Assembly: GCA_028532985.1 (NCBI GenBank)
Contig: JANCIK010000008.1
Coordinates: 806,001 to 870,000 of the forward strand
Reading direction: 5' to 3'
Length of the DNA stretch: 64,000 nucleotides
DNA from: Stropharia rugosoannulata
Taxonomy: Eukaryota > Basidiomycota > Agaricomycetes > Agaricales > Strophariaceae
Part shown: positions 20,355 through 31,303 of the stretch, piece by piece
Layout of the letters: each line of letters begins with the position of its first letter
How positions within the stretch are numbered: the stretch's first letter is position 1
Made by a program: the position numbers and the translations under genes
The notes under the pieces: generated by a model
The model's input: the letters and a program-made list of their open reading frames with translations, nothing else
Databases searched by the model: none
What the model was told of the DNA's origin: nothing

Positions 20355-22868
20355 TGCTTTGCTTATGTGATTTTTTTCTTTCTGAGCGTAAAGGGAACCG
20401 ATGTAGCATTTGTGGGATTGTCATCTTCAGTAGACACAGAGCTTCGATATTGTGACCAACAAAATGGCGCCCCACTATTAACGTTCCTCCTGTTAGAAGA
20501 AGTTTGTAAATAGTTTGACTTGGGAAACCGACCAAATTTGGAAGAGTCAGAGTAAAGAAAGACACACTGCAGAGACCATACATTCTTCTCGGCTCGACGG
20601 CATGTCATGTATAATAATATTTGCCCTAGACCTGGTCACTCTATTGGCGTGTGATCCGAGTATGGATGGCTAGGGGTCCATGTCAGTAAAAGGCAAGTGC
20701 ACGGAAGCGGCAACAATACACGCGTGATACAACTATTGCATTCTCGACTTGTCCAACCCTGGCCCGGGGGTGATCTATTCCTAACCACTCTTGTAAGCCG
20801 TTTCATCGTCGCTTAGCTACAAGGCTGTTGAATGTGGAACAGTGATGGCATTAATCATTCTCATGAGAGTGCCATAGATGTCTTCGGACACCCTCATGGT
20901 GCTACGGCCGCATCGTTTATTTTTGTGCAAGGGAGCGAATGTTCTTTCTCGTTTACGTGCGGAATGTTAAGACCACATATTTTTAGCTCATACGTAAAAG
21001 ATGACATACAGTACATGGACAGGATGACGCACTTGACTAGTTTCTATGATTAGGCACGCCGTACAATAGGAAAAATGTTCAAGGGGCTGCTCTGGCGCAA
21101 GTAATTAATTAATGATGAAGCATGATTGTAAGTGGTACATACTTAGTAAATGACATAATCATCTGAGCGGAGTACAGCCAAATAACTACTACACTTCGGC
21201 TCGGCAGAATAGCCGGAGATTGATGATGATTTCTCACCATGCCTTTTTATAGAGTCAGAGAAGCATTACTTCTTCATCGGAACTGCTGTTCTTGGGTCAA
21301 ACATGGGACCTACATCTTCCGTCTTCTCATCTTCTTAGCCTTCGAGAATGATTCATGGAATAACATCATGAGTGGGAATTGCTATTATATAACATGGGCA
21401 TTCTTACTGGTGCGTCACATCTTACTCGATAGATGTGATTCGAGTCTTCGACAGGTACTGAGTCCGTTATAGACCTTATTTGTTCCTCAAAAATAGTTAA
21501 CATAGGACTGCTGCCAGGATAACATCACCTCATGAGATTTAATTAAACAGAACATGTTTGCCTTTAGTGCACACCTGACCATAGCATCTAACAATAATGA
21601 AGCGTCCAATTAATCACCGCTGCAGAGAAGTTGTTCAGTATGTAGTAGTTCCTACTATAGCCCTGGCATGTGGTCGGTCGTGCTGAGTTTAGAGCATCAA
21701 GAGGATGTAAATTAAGTATAACGTGCTGGAGGCGACAATGAACATTTATTTTCCATCCCACATTTAGTCAAGCGTCGATGAGGTACCTCCCGATGTAGTC
21801 CATTCTCGTGTTTTCCATTGGACGCAGGTTACACGATGACTGGCCCCAGGTTATTATGCTGCGCGTTATGATGCAGAGCAAGAGGTTCCCGCATGAACGC
21901 CAGGAAAAATGGGCCAAATCAACTCCCTGCCCACAACTGATCACCGTGCATCACTACTAGTCACTCCTGGACGCTGTACGCTGAAACGGGACAGTGACAA
22001 CAGACAAAGATTAACGTGAGGGAATCATCCGACCTCCAATGTAATCCCCAAGCCTTACAACGATGAAGGATCGGATGCAATCGCAGCATCCCTCATCGCA
22101 ACGCAGCACCTGTTTGAGTCACAAATTTTGTTGAGATAGCACCACCGCAAGCCTTCATTGTGTAGTTATTTCGGCAATTATTTGTGAGATAAGAGGCGCG
22201 AAATACTGCAAGAACTCGAGAAAGCCGTGACGCCCGGGAAGCCTTTTTGCTGCGGGATGGGTATGGAGGGTATGGAAGACGACCACTCTAGTACATGTCA
22301 ATGGGGCACAAGAAGCGAGCAAAGAGTAAAACTAGCCGTCTGCTGTAGCTTCAATGAGTGTGCGACTGTCTTTGTCACCTGCCGCAGGGTTCGTGAGGTC
22401 TAGCCCCACCAAAAAGGGCGTAGAACGCTAGAAGTTAGAACAAGGTCAGGAATAATTGTTTTTCCTCCCTGCTGAGTGAATGCTCCAGGTGAGTGCTATA
22501 TTTATCATCAACAAAATGTTCTCACTTTTGTGGCTGCAGAAGCTTAGGCTGTGACCAGACGTGTTAACCACCCACTTGGACCCGATCTTCATGGTCTGAC
22601 ATCTATATTCAATCCAATTTCCCTGTGATGTCCATCATCCGTAACGGAAGTGACACGACCTTCGAGTAAGCAAATCTCTGAGTTGCACTAATCAGGAAAT
22701 GTGGGCGCTCATTGAGGAGAAGATCTTTATGCATGTACAAGTCTTTAGTTAAGTCAATTATTACTCCATTAGATTGTATCACTGCTATATTGCTCTAAAA
22801 ACCAATAAATCTCGTCACACTGATCTAGTTATCCAAACTGCAGGCAACAAAGCCACAATTTGGGCTAT
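20355..22868. other. Gene-free stretch
   Basis: About 2.5 kb without a supported gene. Short frames (for example 21239-21472 +) have no splice or family support. No tandem repeats or terminal inverted repeats were noticed. Confidence 0.35.
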
Positions 22869-23196
22869 CTCCGGATGGCATGGCAGTTCCCGGCAGCGTG
22901 ACTTGCGGGTTTCCTACAGCCCCGTGGCCTCCTCGCTCCTCGCGATGCACGTTCAAAAAAATGTAGCTATTCCTGGACGCGAACAGATGGGATATGTATA
23001 AGAGACGCGGGACGCGGAACGGTGAACGGCCGCGCCGCAAGTGACCGCGGCGGGAACGGATGGCGCGTGGGAAGCGGTGCGCGCCGCGGACGCGCGTTCA
23101 CGTTCAAAGCTCGAGAGCTAAGAATAGACCGCCATTGACATGCTTACTGTCCCAGCAATTTTCTTCAATGTCTGCGGCGTAACTCTGTCAATTGTA

Positions 23197-24918
23197 TCAT
23201 GCATCAAATAATGTAGGTACAGAATTATCTACCAAGACATCATACGTGCCAGAAAGTATCAGGACAAATATGTTCCGGTCACACTTCCTGAGTAGCTTTC
23301 GCACCGTCGTCTCATCTTTCTGCATGTATGTGATTTTGGCACGCAGCGTTCTCCATGGAGCCATGTTCGCAGAGGATTCCGTGCCCTTTCGTGTAACAAT
23401 GGCATAAAGAGTGTTGAGATTTACAATCGGAATGGGATCATATCCTCCATTCATGCGCTCTAACTTTGGGCAAATTATGTCCCCTGCGTCGTCGCCGTCC
23501 ACCAATCGGATGAGGAACCTGTCATAAGCCACTCCCCGATCCTGGCCACTATGTGTGAGAGTTGGCAAGCCATCCAGAAATGTGATTTGTGGGCAGTACC
23601 GAAGTATTTCAATGAAGAGATCGCAAGAAATATTAGTGGCAAGTCCAAGTGTTGTCATGTTGTGGGAGCGCTTGAAAATGTCAGGGAGAATGGAATTATT
23701 TGACCATTGTTTTTTATAGTAGAATTTGTTTAACTTCGGAGCGCTGATGCATTTGATAATTTTCATTGAGTATTGTTCACCTTGGGCCACTGATAGGTCG
23801 TCGATTACATAGAGTTCCTGCAGACACGGCAGCTCTATCACAAATTCTGGAACAGTAATGTCGTCATCTTCTCCAATAAAAAAGAGGCGAAGTTCAATGA
23901 GAGAAGTGCATTGGCGGAGAGCGGTTGCAATGCTGAGAGTGTGGGTCTCAATGCATGCATGCAGGAGAGTTAGGTTGGAGAAGGACGAACGGAGTAAGTC
24001 CTTGTGGATGTGTAAATCATCCAGCAAAACACCGGTCAAAGTCTTCAAGCCAGTACAAGAAAACATTGGCATGAACTTGAGATAGTTTCTATCGTATCCG
24101 TAGGAGCGAAACCTTAAGGTGCGAAGCGACGGGAGATCCTCTGGAGTAAGAGCCAACAATGCTGACATCATCTTCTCTGGGGGATCTTCATAGAAAGAAA
24201 ACCTGATATCTCTCCACCGTGTATGACATGACATAAAAATGTCGATCATACCATTGTACAATTCTTGTAAATCTTCATAAGTATCGTACGGGGGATTGGA
24301 GAAGTGGACTTCAAGGTTTAGTGGTAAGGATCCGGAACGGCGAAGCCATTCTTTCATGCCAGATATCCGATTCCTTTGAGAGATGCACACATGTTTGTAA
24401 TGATCGGAGTCACGATGGGCCCATCTCGACAGGCTAGGTGATTCAATCCTGAATTCAGCGATTTTCCATAGCGTAGGCATGGTCAGTACAATTTTCCGAA
24501 ACCCGCTTGACACATGAGTGAGGCGTAAGGGCAACCTTCTTGCATACGGGGACGGATACAAATCACTTGAACCATGTCGATCGATTATATCAGATGGCAA
24601 GAATCTTTCCAGATCATCTTCCATAACACAGCATTCACGTAGACAGTAGTCGAAGATGAGGCATATCACGTCTTGGGGTACACGGCGTATTGGGGCCACA
24701 ACAGATTTGAGCCTGGCTTCTTTCCTCTGTAACGTTCTCCTTGCGGAGTCAAGCTTGCGAAGTCGCGCCTCCGCCTCCTTAATTTGTGCTGAAATCTCGG
24801 AAATTTCATCCTCGAAGTACGGAAGCATTGCCCTCGCAGATGCGAGCTCGGTTTCGTTTGGTGCCCTATTCGTACGAATCAAATCAAGGGGAAAGGAGCT
24901 GAGAATGTCCACCGGCAT
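23197..24918 (-). CDS. F-box protein (duplicate pair, copy 1)
   Basis: One exon of 573 residues. It opens with the clade signature (DLIRTNRAPNETELASARA), has a strong coiled coil at about 35-72 (EISEISAQIKEAEARLRKLD), and an F-box from about residue 75 (APIRRVPQDVICLIFDYCL) whose second half (LRLTHVSSGFRKIVLTMPTLW) follows a longer loop. The leucine-rich region ends with LVDGDDAGDIICPKLERM. It is nearly identical over most of its length to the gene at 48620-50308, but its C-terminus is longer: after SGTYD it continues VLVDNSVPTLFDA, where the other copy stops after SGVYDDL. Both copies remain open, so selection may be keeping both. Role: predicted substrate receptor of an SCF E3 ligase. Confidence 0.9.
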   Translation of the reverse strand: MPVDILSSFPLDLIRTNRAPNETELASARAMLPYFEDEISEISAQIKEAEARLRKLDSARRTLQRKEARLKSVVAPIRRVPQDVICLIFDYCLRECCVMEDDLERFLPSDIIDRHGSSDLYPSPYARRLPLRLTHVSSGFRKIVLTMPTLWKIAEFRIESPSLSRWAHRDSDHYKHVCISQRNRISGMKEWLRRSGSLPLNLEVHFSNPPYDTYEDLQELYNGMIDIFMSCHTRWRDIRFSFYEDPPEKMMSALLALTPEDLPSLRTLRFRSYGYDRNYLKFMPMFSCTGLKTLTGVLLDDLHIHKDLLRSSFSNLTLLHACIETHTLSIATALRQCTSLIELRLFFIGEDDDITVPEFVIELPCLQELYVIDDLSVAQGEQYSMKIIKCISAPKLNKFYYKKQWSNNSILPDIFKRSHNMTTLGLATNISCDLFIEILRYCPQITFLDGLPTLTHSGQDRGVAYDRFLIRLVDGDDAGDIICPKLERMNGGYDPIPIVNLNTLYAIVTRKGTESSANMAPWRTLRAKITYMQKDETTVRKLLRKCDRNIFVLILSGTYDVLVDNSVPTLFDA

Positions 24919-25284
24919 AATATGCAGTTATGTCTTCACCAACTAAGACGACAGAGAGATAACGAAGCGTGATATTGAAAGGACGATGAATTTGAACAGT
25001 CCGAATCAACGATGTGGACTGATTTAGGATCAAGCATTGGAAATCAGTGATAAGAGACTCACTATCTCAGGTAGTGCAACAACAGCACTGTATGGACAGA
25101 GTAAGAACGACGATGAAGAGGGCAGGCGTAAGGACCAAATGAGACAACTAAGAGGAGAGGGCGAGCGAGCTGCAATGAAGCACACCTTTGCACAGCATTC
25201 GCATCACACAGCCGACGGCTTGGGTCGGCTTATACCCCATGTGTAAGCATTGCTATTTATGAAGAATTGGAGTCGCTAGCCGCC

Positions 25285-25333
25285 TAGCGCAACGGCGATA
25301 GGCCTGAATGATTCACGTCTCCGAGTTCAAGCC
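25285..25333 (+). repeat. tRNA-derived A-box/B-box element inside the duplication (copy 1)
   Basis: TAGCGCAACGG fits the pol III A-box consensus exactly, and GTTCAAGCC at 25325-25333 fits the B-box exactly, 29 nt apart. A D-stem (GCCG...CGGC) is preserved around the A-box, but anticodon and T stems are not, so it is not a working tRNA. The matching position in copy 2 (50,669-50,717) keeps the D-stem and has slightly worse boxes. Confidence 0.45.
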
Positions 25334-26140
25334 GTTGTAGGGTCGTAGTAGTAGCATAAAATGGTCTGCTAGAAGAAACGTATACATATTTATTAAGAGA
25401 TACAACTCATTTACAGTAATTAATCCGCATGCAAATTTGGTAGGGGTCGCGCCCCTTTAATAATAGCTACTGCGCCGCCGCATTATCGGTCAAGCTGATC
25501 TACGTGAAATGAAAGCGATCCGAGGTTGTCTGCCGGTTGCGCGGGTGCAAGAAGACCTCCAACGCAGGACTCACTCCGAATCGGGAGAGCCAAGCTACCC
25601 TGTTTTCCCGGCCAGCGACTCTCCAATCTGACTGTAAGTGGTACGCGAGATGCACACGACCAAGCATCGTGGGGGACGTTTCGTCTCGAGCAAAGCAAAG
25701 CCCAGGTGCGAGCAGGGGAATCCATGTCAGAATGCGCAGGACACGGGGGACGTCGACACCAACAACGCCACAAGCCGGCGCCAGGGCCAGAGATGCCCAG
25801 TGTAATAATTTAAATATCAGCAACTGACGCAGGGAGACAGGGCAGATGCAAACAATGAGATATGGACGGGGTGCAACGAGACTCACACCGCGTCGTGGAA
25901 CATAGGTGGTTATCGACGACATGGTTTGAAATTGGGATTATTGCGCTGATGTGCTGATGGAGGACAGTGCGACTGGGGGGCGTCATGCAGATGCGAGCGG
26001 TGGCGCGGGTTCGCGCCCTGCGTTGTGCGTGTGCGTGGGGCCCGTGGGGTGTGGGTCCGCAGTCAGGTGTCCGGCGTGCGATGGGTAGTTCACTAGTGTC
26101 CTGGGTCCACGCTGTAGGCCGTCGGAGTACTGATGCAGAA

Positions 26141-28086
26141 GGACTACTAGGCAAGGGCTGTCAGGGGGGATGCCGCATGTGGGGGCAGCTCTAAACAGAG
26201 CTGATTGCAAGATCACTCACAAGAATGTGATGCACGGGAATGTGCCGGGGCTAGTTATGAATGTAAAACAGTGAGCATATAAGTGGGACTTTGGGGGTGC
26301 GCACGGCGCAAATTGGGAGATATCGACGGGCGGGCCCAACCTTCATTGTGAGACTGTTGGTTTCTTCCCAAGACACGACCAGACGGGCATACATACGCGA
26401 AAAATGAATGAAGGGCCACAACTCCCCGCAACGTCGGTGGTCACTTCCAGCGTTTTAATCGCGTCCTCTCCACGCACGGCCCTCGCAACGCGTGACTCTG
26501 CTCCGCTGGCTGGTTCCACGGGCTTAGGCGAGGAAGAGCAACCAAGGACGAGATATGAAATGGTCGGGGCCGGGGCAAAGGTGCAACGGAAAGAAGGATG
26601 ACACAGGAGAAGTGGCCCTTACTGGATGCAACCAGATGGGATATACTTGTGAGAGATGCGTGCGGTATCCCGGTGTAGTTGAGACTCGTGAAGGGATTTT
26701 ATGAACGGCCAGGCCTGTCGCCTGCAAATGCGCTTGAGAGGCGTTCACGTCGTCTTGGGTGAACGGGGGATGGACTCGAGCCAGGGCGTGCTGTGTCTGT
26801 GTGAAGGCTAACCCTGGTAGTGAAAACAGGCTGGAAGTCGGGCTAGGGCAAGGATGGAGCACAGATTGAATTGGTGAGGGGCTATGTGCGGCAATGCAGA
26901 AAGGCGGTGAGTCGGCACTAGATGTTGCCACGGTCACTTGCTCGCCTGGAGCCGCGCCTTGTATTCGCCCCCTTTTGCACTCTTGTTGTACATACTCTAC
27001 TGATTTGTCCTACATATTCCTGCTTGGGAACGACCCCTTGAAGCAATCTTGAAGCTTGAAGCTTGGGTGGCAAGCCTCGGATGCCGCGATAGACAAAGCC
27101 CGGCAACACTTGCCGTCTACTGTTTGCATCTCGGCATAGACATCGGACATCGGACATCGGCAACCTTGATATCAGCCACTTGGACAAGTAACACAATGTA
27201 GTAAACTAACTCAAGGTATATTTCTACAATAATGTGATAAAGAACCTCATACTATCTCTTAGCTCACACTGCTCAATAATTTGCATTTCGAGCTACAAAT
27301 ACAAGCAGGCGTGGTAAGTATGGTGAAGCGCTTCCTGGAATCATGAAGACACTGTAGATGACGGAGATGAGGACATGGTGCGTGTTTTGTATGATTTTAA
27401 ACTCTTTCTAATTTATTTTCAGAGATGGCCACTGTATACGGAGAATTTCCCAGTGCCCAACACAAAGGAGGGTCAACAGACCCTCGTCTTCTTGGGCGCG
27501 GCCGTGCTCGGCGCTCGCGCTCGAGGAAAGAAACGTCGTAGTTCCTGATGACGTAGTTAATCTTTGTATACGAGTAAACGCCAACGCCAATGACCATTTA
27601 TTCTTTCATTTGGAGTATTAATTACCCTCATAGATACTAGATATTAATTTCTCTCATTGACCCTCACTGACTCCTCGCTACTGCATCACTGCCCCTCACT
27701 GCCGCCTCACTACCTTTTAACTGTGCCCAGCATAGAGCCGTGCCTTGTACTTGTTGTAGCTACATGTAAGTGTAGACTCGACAAACCGTCCTCATTTGTT
27801 CCATTCCTGCTTGACAACGGCTTGGAGCTTTAAGCTTGAGCGCTCGAGCTTGAACATACTTATGCTTGTGCCTGGCATACAAACAAGGTGTACCCATCCG
27901 AACCAAGGTCAACTATGGTCCCCCTTTGTATCCTTTCAGGACAGGCCTGCCTTTATGAACCATCGCTTTTTCTCTTCTCACTAACCCACCCCTCGAAAGT
28001 ACTCAAGTAAACTTTACTCACTCCACCTCGTCTCGATCTACATCAGCCCCCATATCCATTTTGACTCCACCGTCGCGAACACCACC
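26141..28086. other. Repeat-rich intergenic region
   Basis: No gene supported. 26,403-26,660 matches 31,304-31,550 with many substitutions (shared landmarks TCCTCTCCACGCAC-like, TCCGCTGGCTGG, GACGAGAT, CAGGAGAAG-G-GGCC and GGGATATACTTGTGAGAGA-like). A perfect direct repeat of GACATCGG occurs at 27,140-27,160. 27,200-28,000 is AT-richer, without coding signal. Confidence 0.4.
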
Positions 28087-29874
28087 ATGGATCTGTTCAA
28101 CTTCCTCCCTCCTGACCTGTTCAACACAAACAGAGAACCAAACGACTTCGAGCTTACAGCTGCACGGGAGCTTCTACCTCGCATCGGACTCGATATCTTC
28201 GCACTTTACGCGCAAATAGCAGCAGTCGACGTACGCCTTAAGGATCTTGAATCGTACAGAGGGACTCTCTTCAACTTTATTTCTCCGGACCTTCTCAGCA
28301 CGAATACTTCCGAGCTTTCTGCGGCACGGGCGTTTCTCACTAGCGTTGATTATGAGCTCTTTGCAGTCTATAAACAGATTGCAGAGACAGAAGCACGTCT
28401 TAATGATCTTATATCACAAAGGACAATTCTGGCGCAGATCGAAGGTACGGTCAGAAGCATCATCTCGCCGATTCGCCGCGTCCCACGAGACATTCTACGC
28501 CATATCTTCGAATTCTGCGTGGACATAACCCACACAACATTGTCCGCGAAAAACGCGCCTATACTCCTCACGCATGTTTCACGCGACTTTCGGAGAATCG
28601 CACTGGGTATGCCAACGCTGTGGACAATTGCCAAGTTCAAAATTGGTCGCCAGGAAAGGTCTAACTCGGCCTCGGGTAGAGGAGAAGAAGCTAGTAGTAC
28701 AAACCAGATGTTACGCTCTCTGGCCATGCAATGCTTAGGGATGGAAGTGTACCTCCTCCGTTCTGGGTCCTTGCCGTTGGATGTTGAAATTGACTACACA
28801 GAATATCCGACGGATACGAGCGACGAAACACAGGAGCTATATTTCGAAATGGGCGAAGTTGTACTGGCCCATCATGCGTGCTGGCGGGATGTCTGTATAC
28901 ATTACCATGATCCGCTGCCGGACGAAACACTGGCTCAACTGAGTTCGCTTACTCCAGACGACCTCCCTTTGATACGCACATTGGACCTTTTCGATAGGGA
29001 GCAATACGACAACATCTCCGATATTGAGTTCATGCCTATCCTTGCATGTCCCACTTTGAAAACGGTGTGCGGTTTCCGGCTGGATAGCCTACACCGTCAC
29101 ACGGATGTACTTCGAGCCTCCTTTGCCAATTTGACTACATTGACATGTACCACTTATGAATGCTCCCTCCAAGACATCGCGACCACTCTCCAAATGTGTC
29201 CTTCTCTCGTCAAACTTGAGCTCCCCCAGCTCCTCCAGCCTGATTATGCCAATATCGACGATAACTTTCTGATATCGCTTCCATCCCTGGAAGACCTACG
29301 TGTTACAGGGAGTCCCTTCAGCAAGGGCGATTCCATGGTCAACAAGTACTTCTCCGCTCCGAAACTGAAGTGGATCGACTTTGAGGCGGGTTGCATGTAC
29401 CCCAGCCTGGTAAATTTCTTCAAGCGCTCACCAAGCCTGATAAGTCTGAGAATCGACGCTGATATATCCGCTGAACTCTTTATCGAGGCACTGCGGTGCT
29501 GCCCACAACTCCGTGAGATCGAGGAGCTCCCAACGCTTATGGGCGAAGGCATAGAAGAGCAAATGGCTTACGACAGTCTGTTCACGCGATTCGTGGATGC
29601 GGACGATGCGGGGGACATTGTATGTCCAAATCTGGAGAGAATCCTCCACCAACATCAGCCTATTCCAATTCTGCGATTCGACACCCTCAAAGCCTTCATT
29701 GTGCGCAAGATTAATCCGTCTCCGAGATTGGCCGCGTGGAAGTCACTATATGTGTCCGACGTTCTTGTTAGTAGGCAGGACATGGCAGCGGTGGAGGAGC
29801 TCTTGGGGAAGTACAGAGACTCGTTAGAGATTCAGATTGAAATTAAAGGTTGTTATGATGATATGTTAGAATAA
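28087..29874 (+). CDS. F-box protein with internally duplicated N-terminal module
   Basis: One exon of 595 residues with a strong start context (CACCACCATGG). Residues 1-60 (MDLFNFLPPDLFNTNREPND ... coiled coil ... LKDLESYRGTL) are followed by a second, diverged copy at about 61-114 (FNFISPDLLSTNTSELSAAR ... ARLNDLISQRTIL), so the module that is single in the paralogues occurs twice in tandem. The F-box follows at about 127-175 (SPIRRVPRDILRHIFEFCVD, LLTHVSRDFRRIALGMPTLW). The LRR-like region ends in FVDADDAGDIVCPNLERIL. No lesion. The longer coiled coil might alter oligomerisation or spacing from Skp1 to substrate; that is inference. Confidence 0.9.
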   Translation: MDLFNFLPPDLFNTNREPNDFELTAARELLPRIGLDIFALYAQIAAVDVRLKDLESYRGTLFNFISPDLLSTNTSELSAARAFLTSVDYELFAVYKQIAETEARLNDLISQRTILAQIEGTVRSIISPIRRVPRDILRHIFEFCVDITHTTLSAKNAPILLTHVSRDFRRIALGMPTLWTIAKFKIGRQERSNSASGRGEEASSTNQMLRSLAMQCLGMEVYLLRSGSLPLDVEIDYTEYPTDTSDETQELYFEMGEVVLAHHACWRDVCIHYHDPLPDETLAQLSSLTPDDLPLIRTLDLFDREQYDNISDIEFMPILACPTLKTVCGFRLDSLHRHTDVLRASFANLTTLTCTTYECSLQDIATTLQMCPSLVKLELPQLLQPDYANIDDNFLISLPSLEDLRVTGSPFSKGDSMVNKYFSAPKLKWIDFEAGCMYPSLVNFFKRSPSLISLRIDADISAELFIEALRCCPQLREIEELPTLMGEGIEEQMAYDSLFTRFVDADDAGDIVCPNLERILHQHQPIPILRFDTLKAFIVRKINPSPRLAAWKSLYVSDVLVSRQDMAAVEELLGKYRDSLEIQIEIKGCYDDMLE

Positions 29875-29974
29875 TAACACTGTACCCTGGTTATCCCTCC
29901 CGAACTACCCATTTTAATTATATGTAACAACCCATCATAGCCACTCATAGACATTGTGACCCGTAATGAGAAGG

Positions 29975-30081
29975 GGACGACGCGGCTAGAAGGCAACGAA
30001 GTGACGCAGCAGAATGCATGTGCAGCCCTGCGATGTGAGGCGAATGGAGCGAGTGTATGGGTTTCAACTCATAGTACACAT
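29975..30081 (+). repeat. Dispersed repeat, copy 2
   Basis: Matches 17,606-17,708 (same order GGGACGACGCGGC ... GCAGAATGC ... GGAGCGAGTGTA). It lies just outside the left end of the transposon at 30,117. Confidence 0.5.
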
Positions 30082-30116
30082 GGAATCGTGAGCAGTGGTG
30101 GACCACAGGCCATGAA

Positions 30117-31303
30117 GCCCAGTGAAAACCGGTTCTGGTATTATCTGGGTGAAACGGAGCATATACGAGTAATTCCGTGTATCTCTGTTAATTTTCCGCT
30201 CTTCTCTGATTTGTCACAATTTGTGTCCATATTGTGACAGGAATTGGACTTCTAATACATGTTGGACAGGTCTTTCTTGGCACCTGCCAACGTGTTCGAG
30301 CTTAGATTTCTAGCCGTCTACTATGCAACTACTGTGATATACAGAGCCACAGGCTGAAGCAATAGGCAGACGGCCATGTTGTATTTTGTTTGTACCTCAT
30401 TGACATCATTGAACCATTTTGACAGCCTTCTTTACTAGCTTTACTTCTTACCACCATGACCGAACTCCCCTTTGCTAAATTATACTTATGATCCTGCTGC
30501 TTTGCAGTGTATACCGCACGACCTTCGACAACATTGACTTCTGTGAGCAAGCATTAGGTGTAGAATCAAGGAAGAATCCATATACTATGGAAAGCCTATT
30601 GTCCCAATTGTGACAAACTTCTGCCGCGTCATCTTCCCCAAATGCAGAATCTATGATCACAAGGTGCATATATGCACCCCTCTTCATCTCACATCACACT
30701 CACAGCTTCAGGAAACCTTCCACAGGCCACAACCTTCGAGCATAGTCGAACTCTGTGCCCCGTGATGTGCTGTATGGTATACTGTAGAGTATGTCCACTT
30801 GTAAGTGCATACATTCTATGTCTATACTTCTCATTCATTGACTCGCCGATTACTTTACTTGTTACCTGACAGGCCGCCCTTCTTAGCCATCGATGTATCA
30901 ATGTAGTAATGTCTAAGATAAGTCTATTCTTTGATGTATTCAGTATCGAGGTTAACAGTCAAATTAGAGCATCTAAGTCCTAGCATACAGATATTGCTTA
31001 GGTGAGTGATTTGGCAGATATATGCTATTCCACTACGGTAGTGTAGTACTATTACTATTAGTATATAAATGTAGTCGTCTACTGCCAAAAAGGCACCTCA
31101 GAAATACACAGATTTACACGTATTGAACCGGATATTGTGTGAAAATCACCAGATATTACCGGAACAGGTTGACACTTTAGTGACATGACGTAACATTCAT
31201 CTCTCGGAAACGGCCAGAAAGGGGGGAATTTACACGGTCTCTGCTGCTAATTTCTGGTGCGCCGGTTTTGCCCAGATAGAAGCAGAACCGGTTTTCACTG
31301 GGC
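30117..31303. mobile_element. Non-autonomous DNA transposon with TIRs and 5-bp target-site duplication
   Basis: A 21-bp sequence at the left end (30117-30137, starting GCCCAGTGAAAACCGG) is present as an exact inverted copy at 31283-31303. With mismatches the inverted match extends to roughly 40 bp (TATCTGGG is shared further in). Immediately outside lie ATGAA (30112-30116) and ATGAA (31304-31308), a perfect 5-bp target-site duplication. The 1,187 bp between hold no transposase-like frame, so the element would need to be mobilised in trans. The superfamily cannot be assigned from TIR and TSD length alone. Confidence 0.85.

Larger units (their letters stand above)
22869..26140. repeat. Segmental duplication, copy 1
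   Basis: From CTCCGGATGGCA at 22,869 to about GTACTGATGCAGAAGGA at 26,135 this segment matches 48,312 to about 51,553 in the same orientation, including the F-box gene, its upstream region and GC-rich flank. Divergence is modest in the gene and higher in the flanks. Copy 1 has about 115 extra bases at 25,414-25,528 relative to the junction at 50,794/50,795. Confidence 0.9.

Noticed and set aside
25272..25350. Candidate functional tRNA gene.
   Set aside because: Boxes A and B are present but acceptor, anticodon and T stems do not pair.
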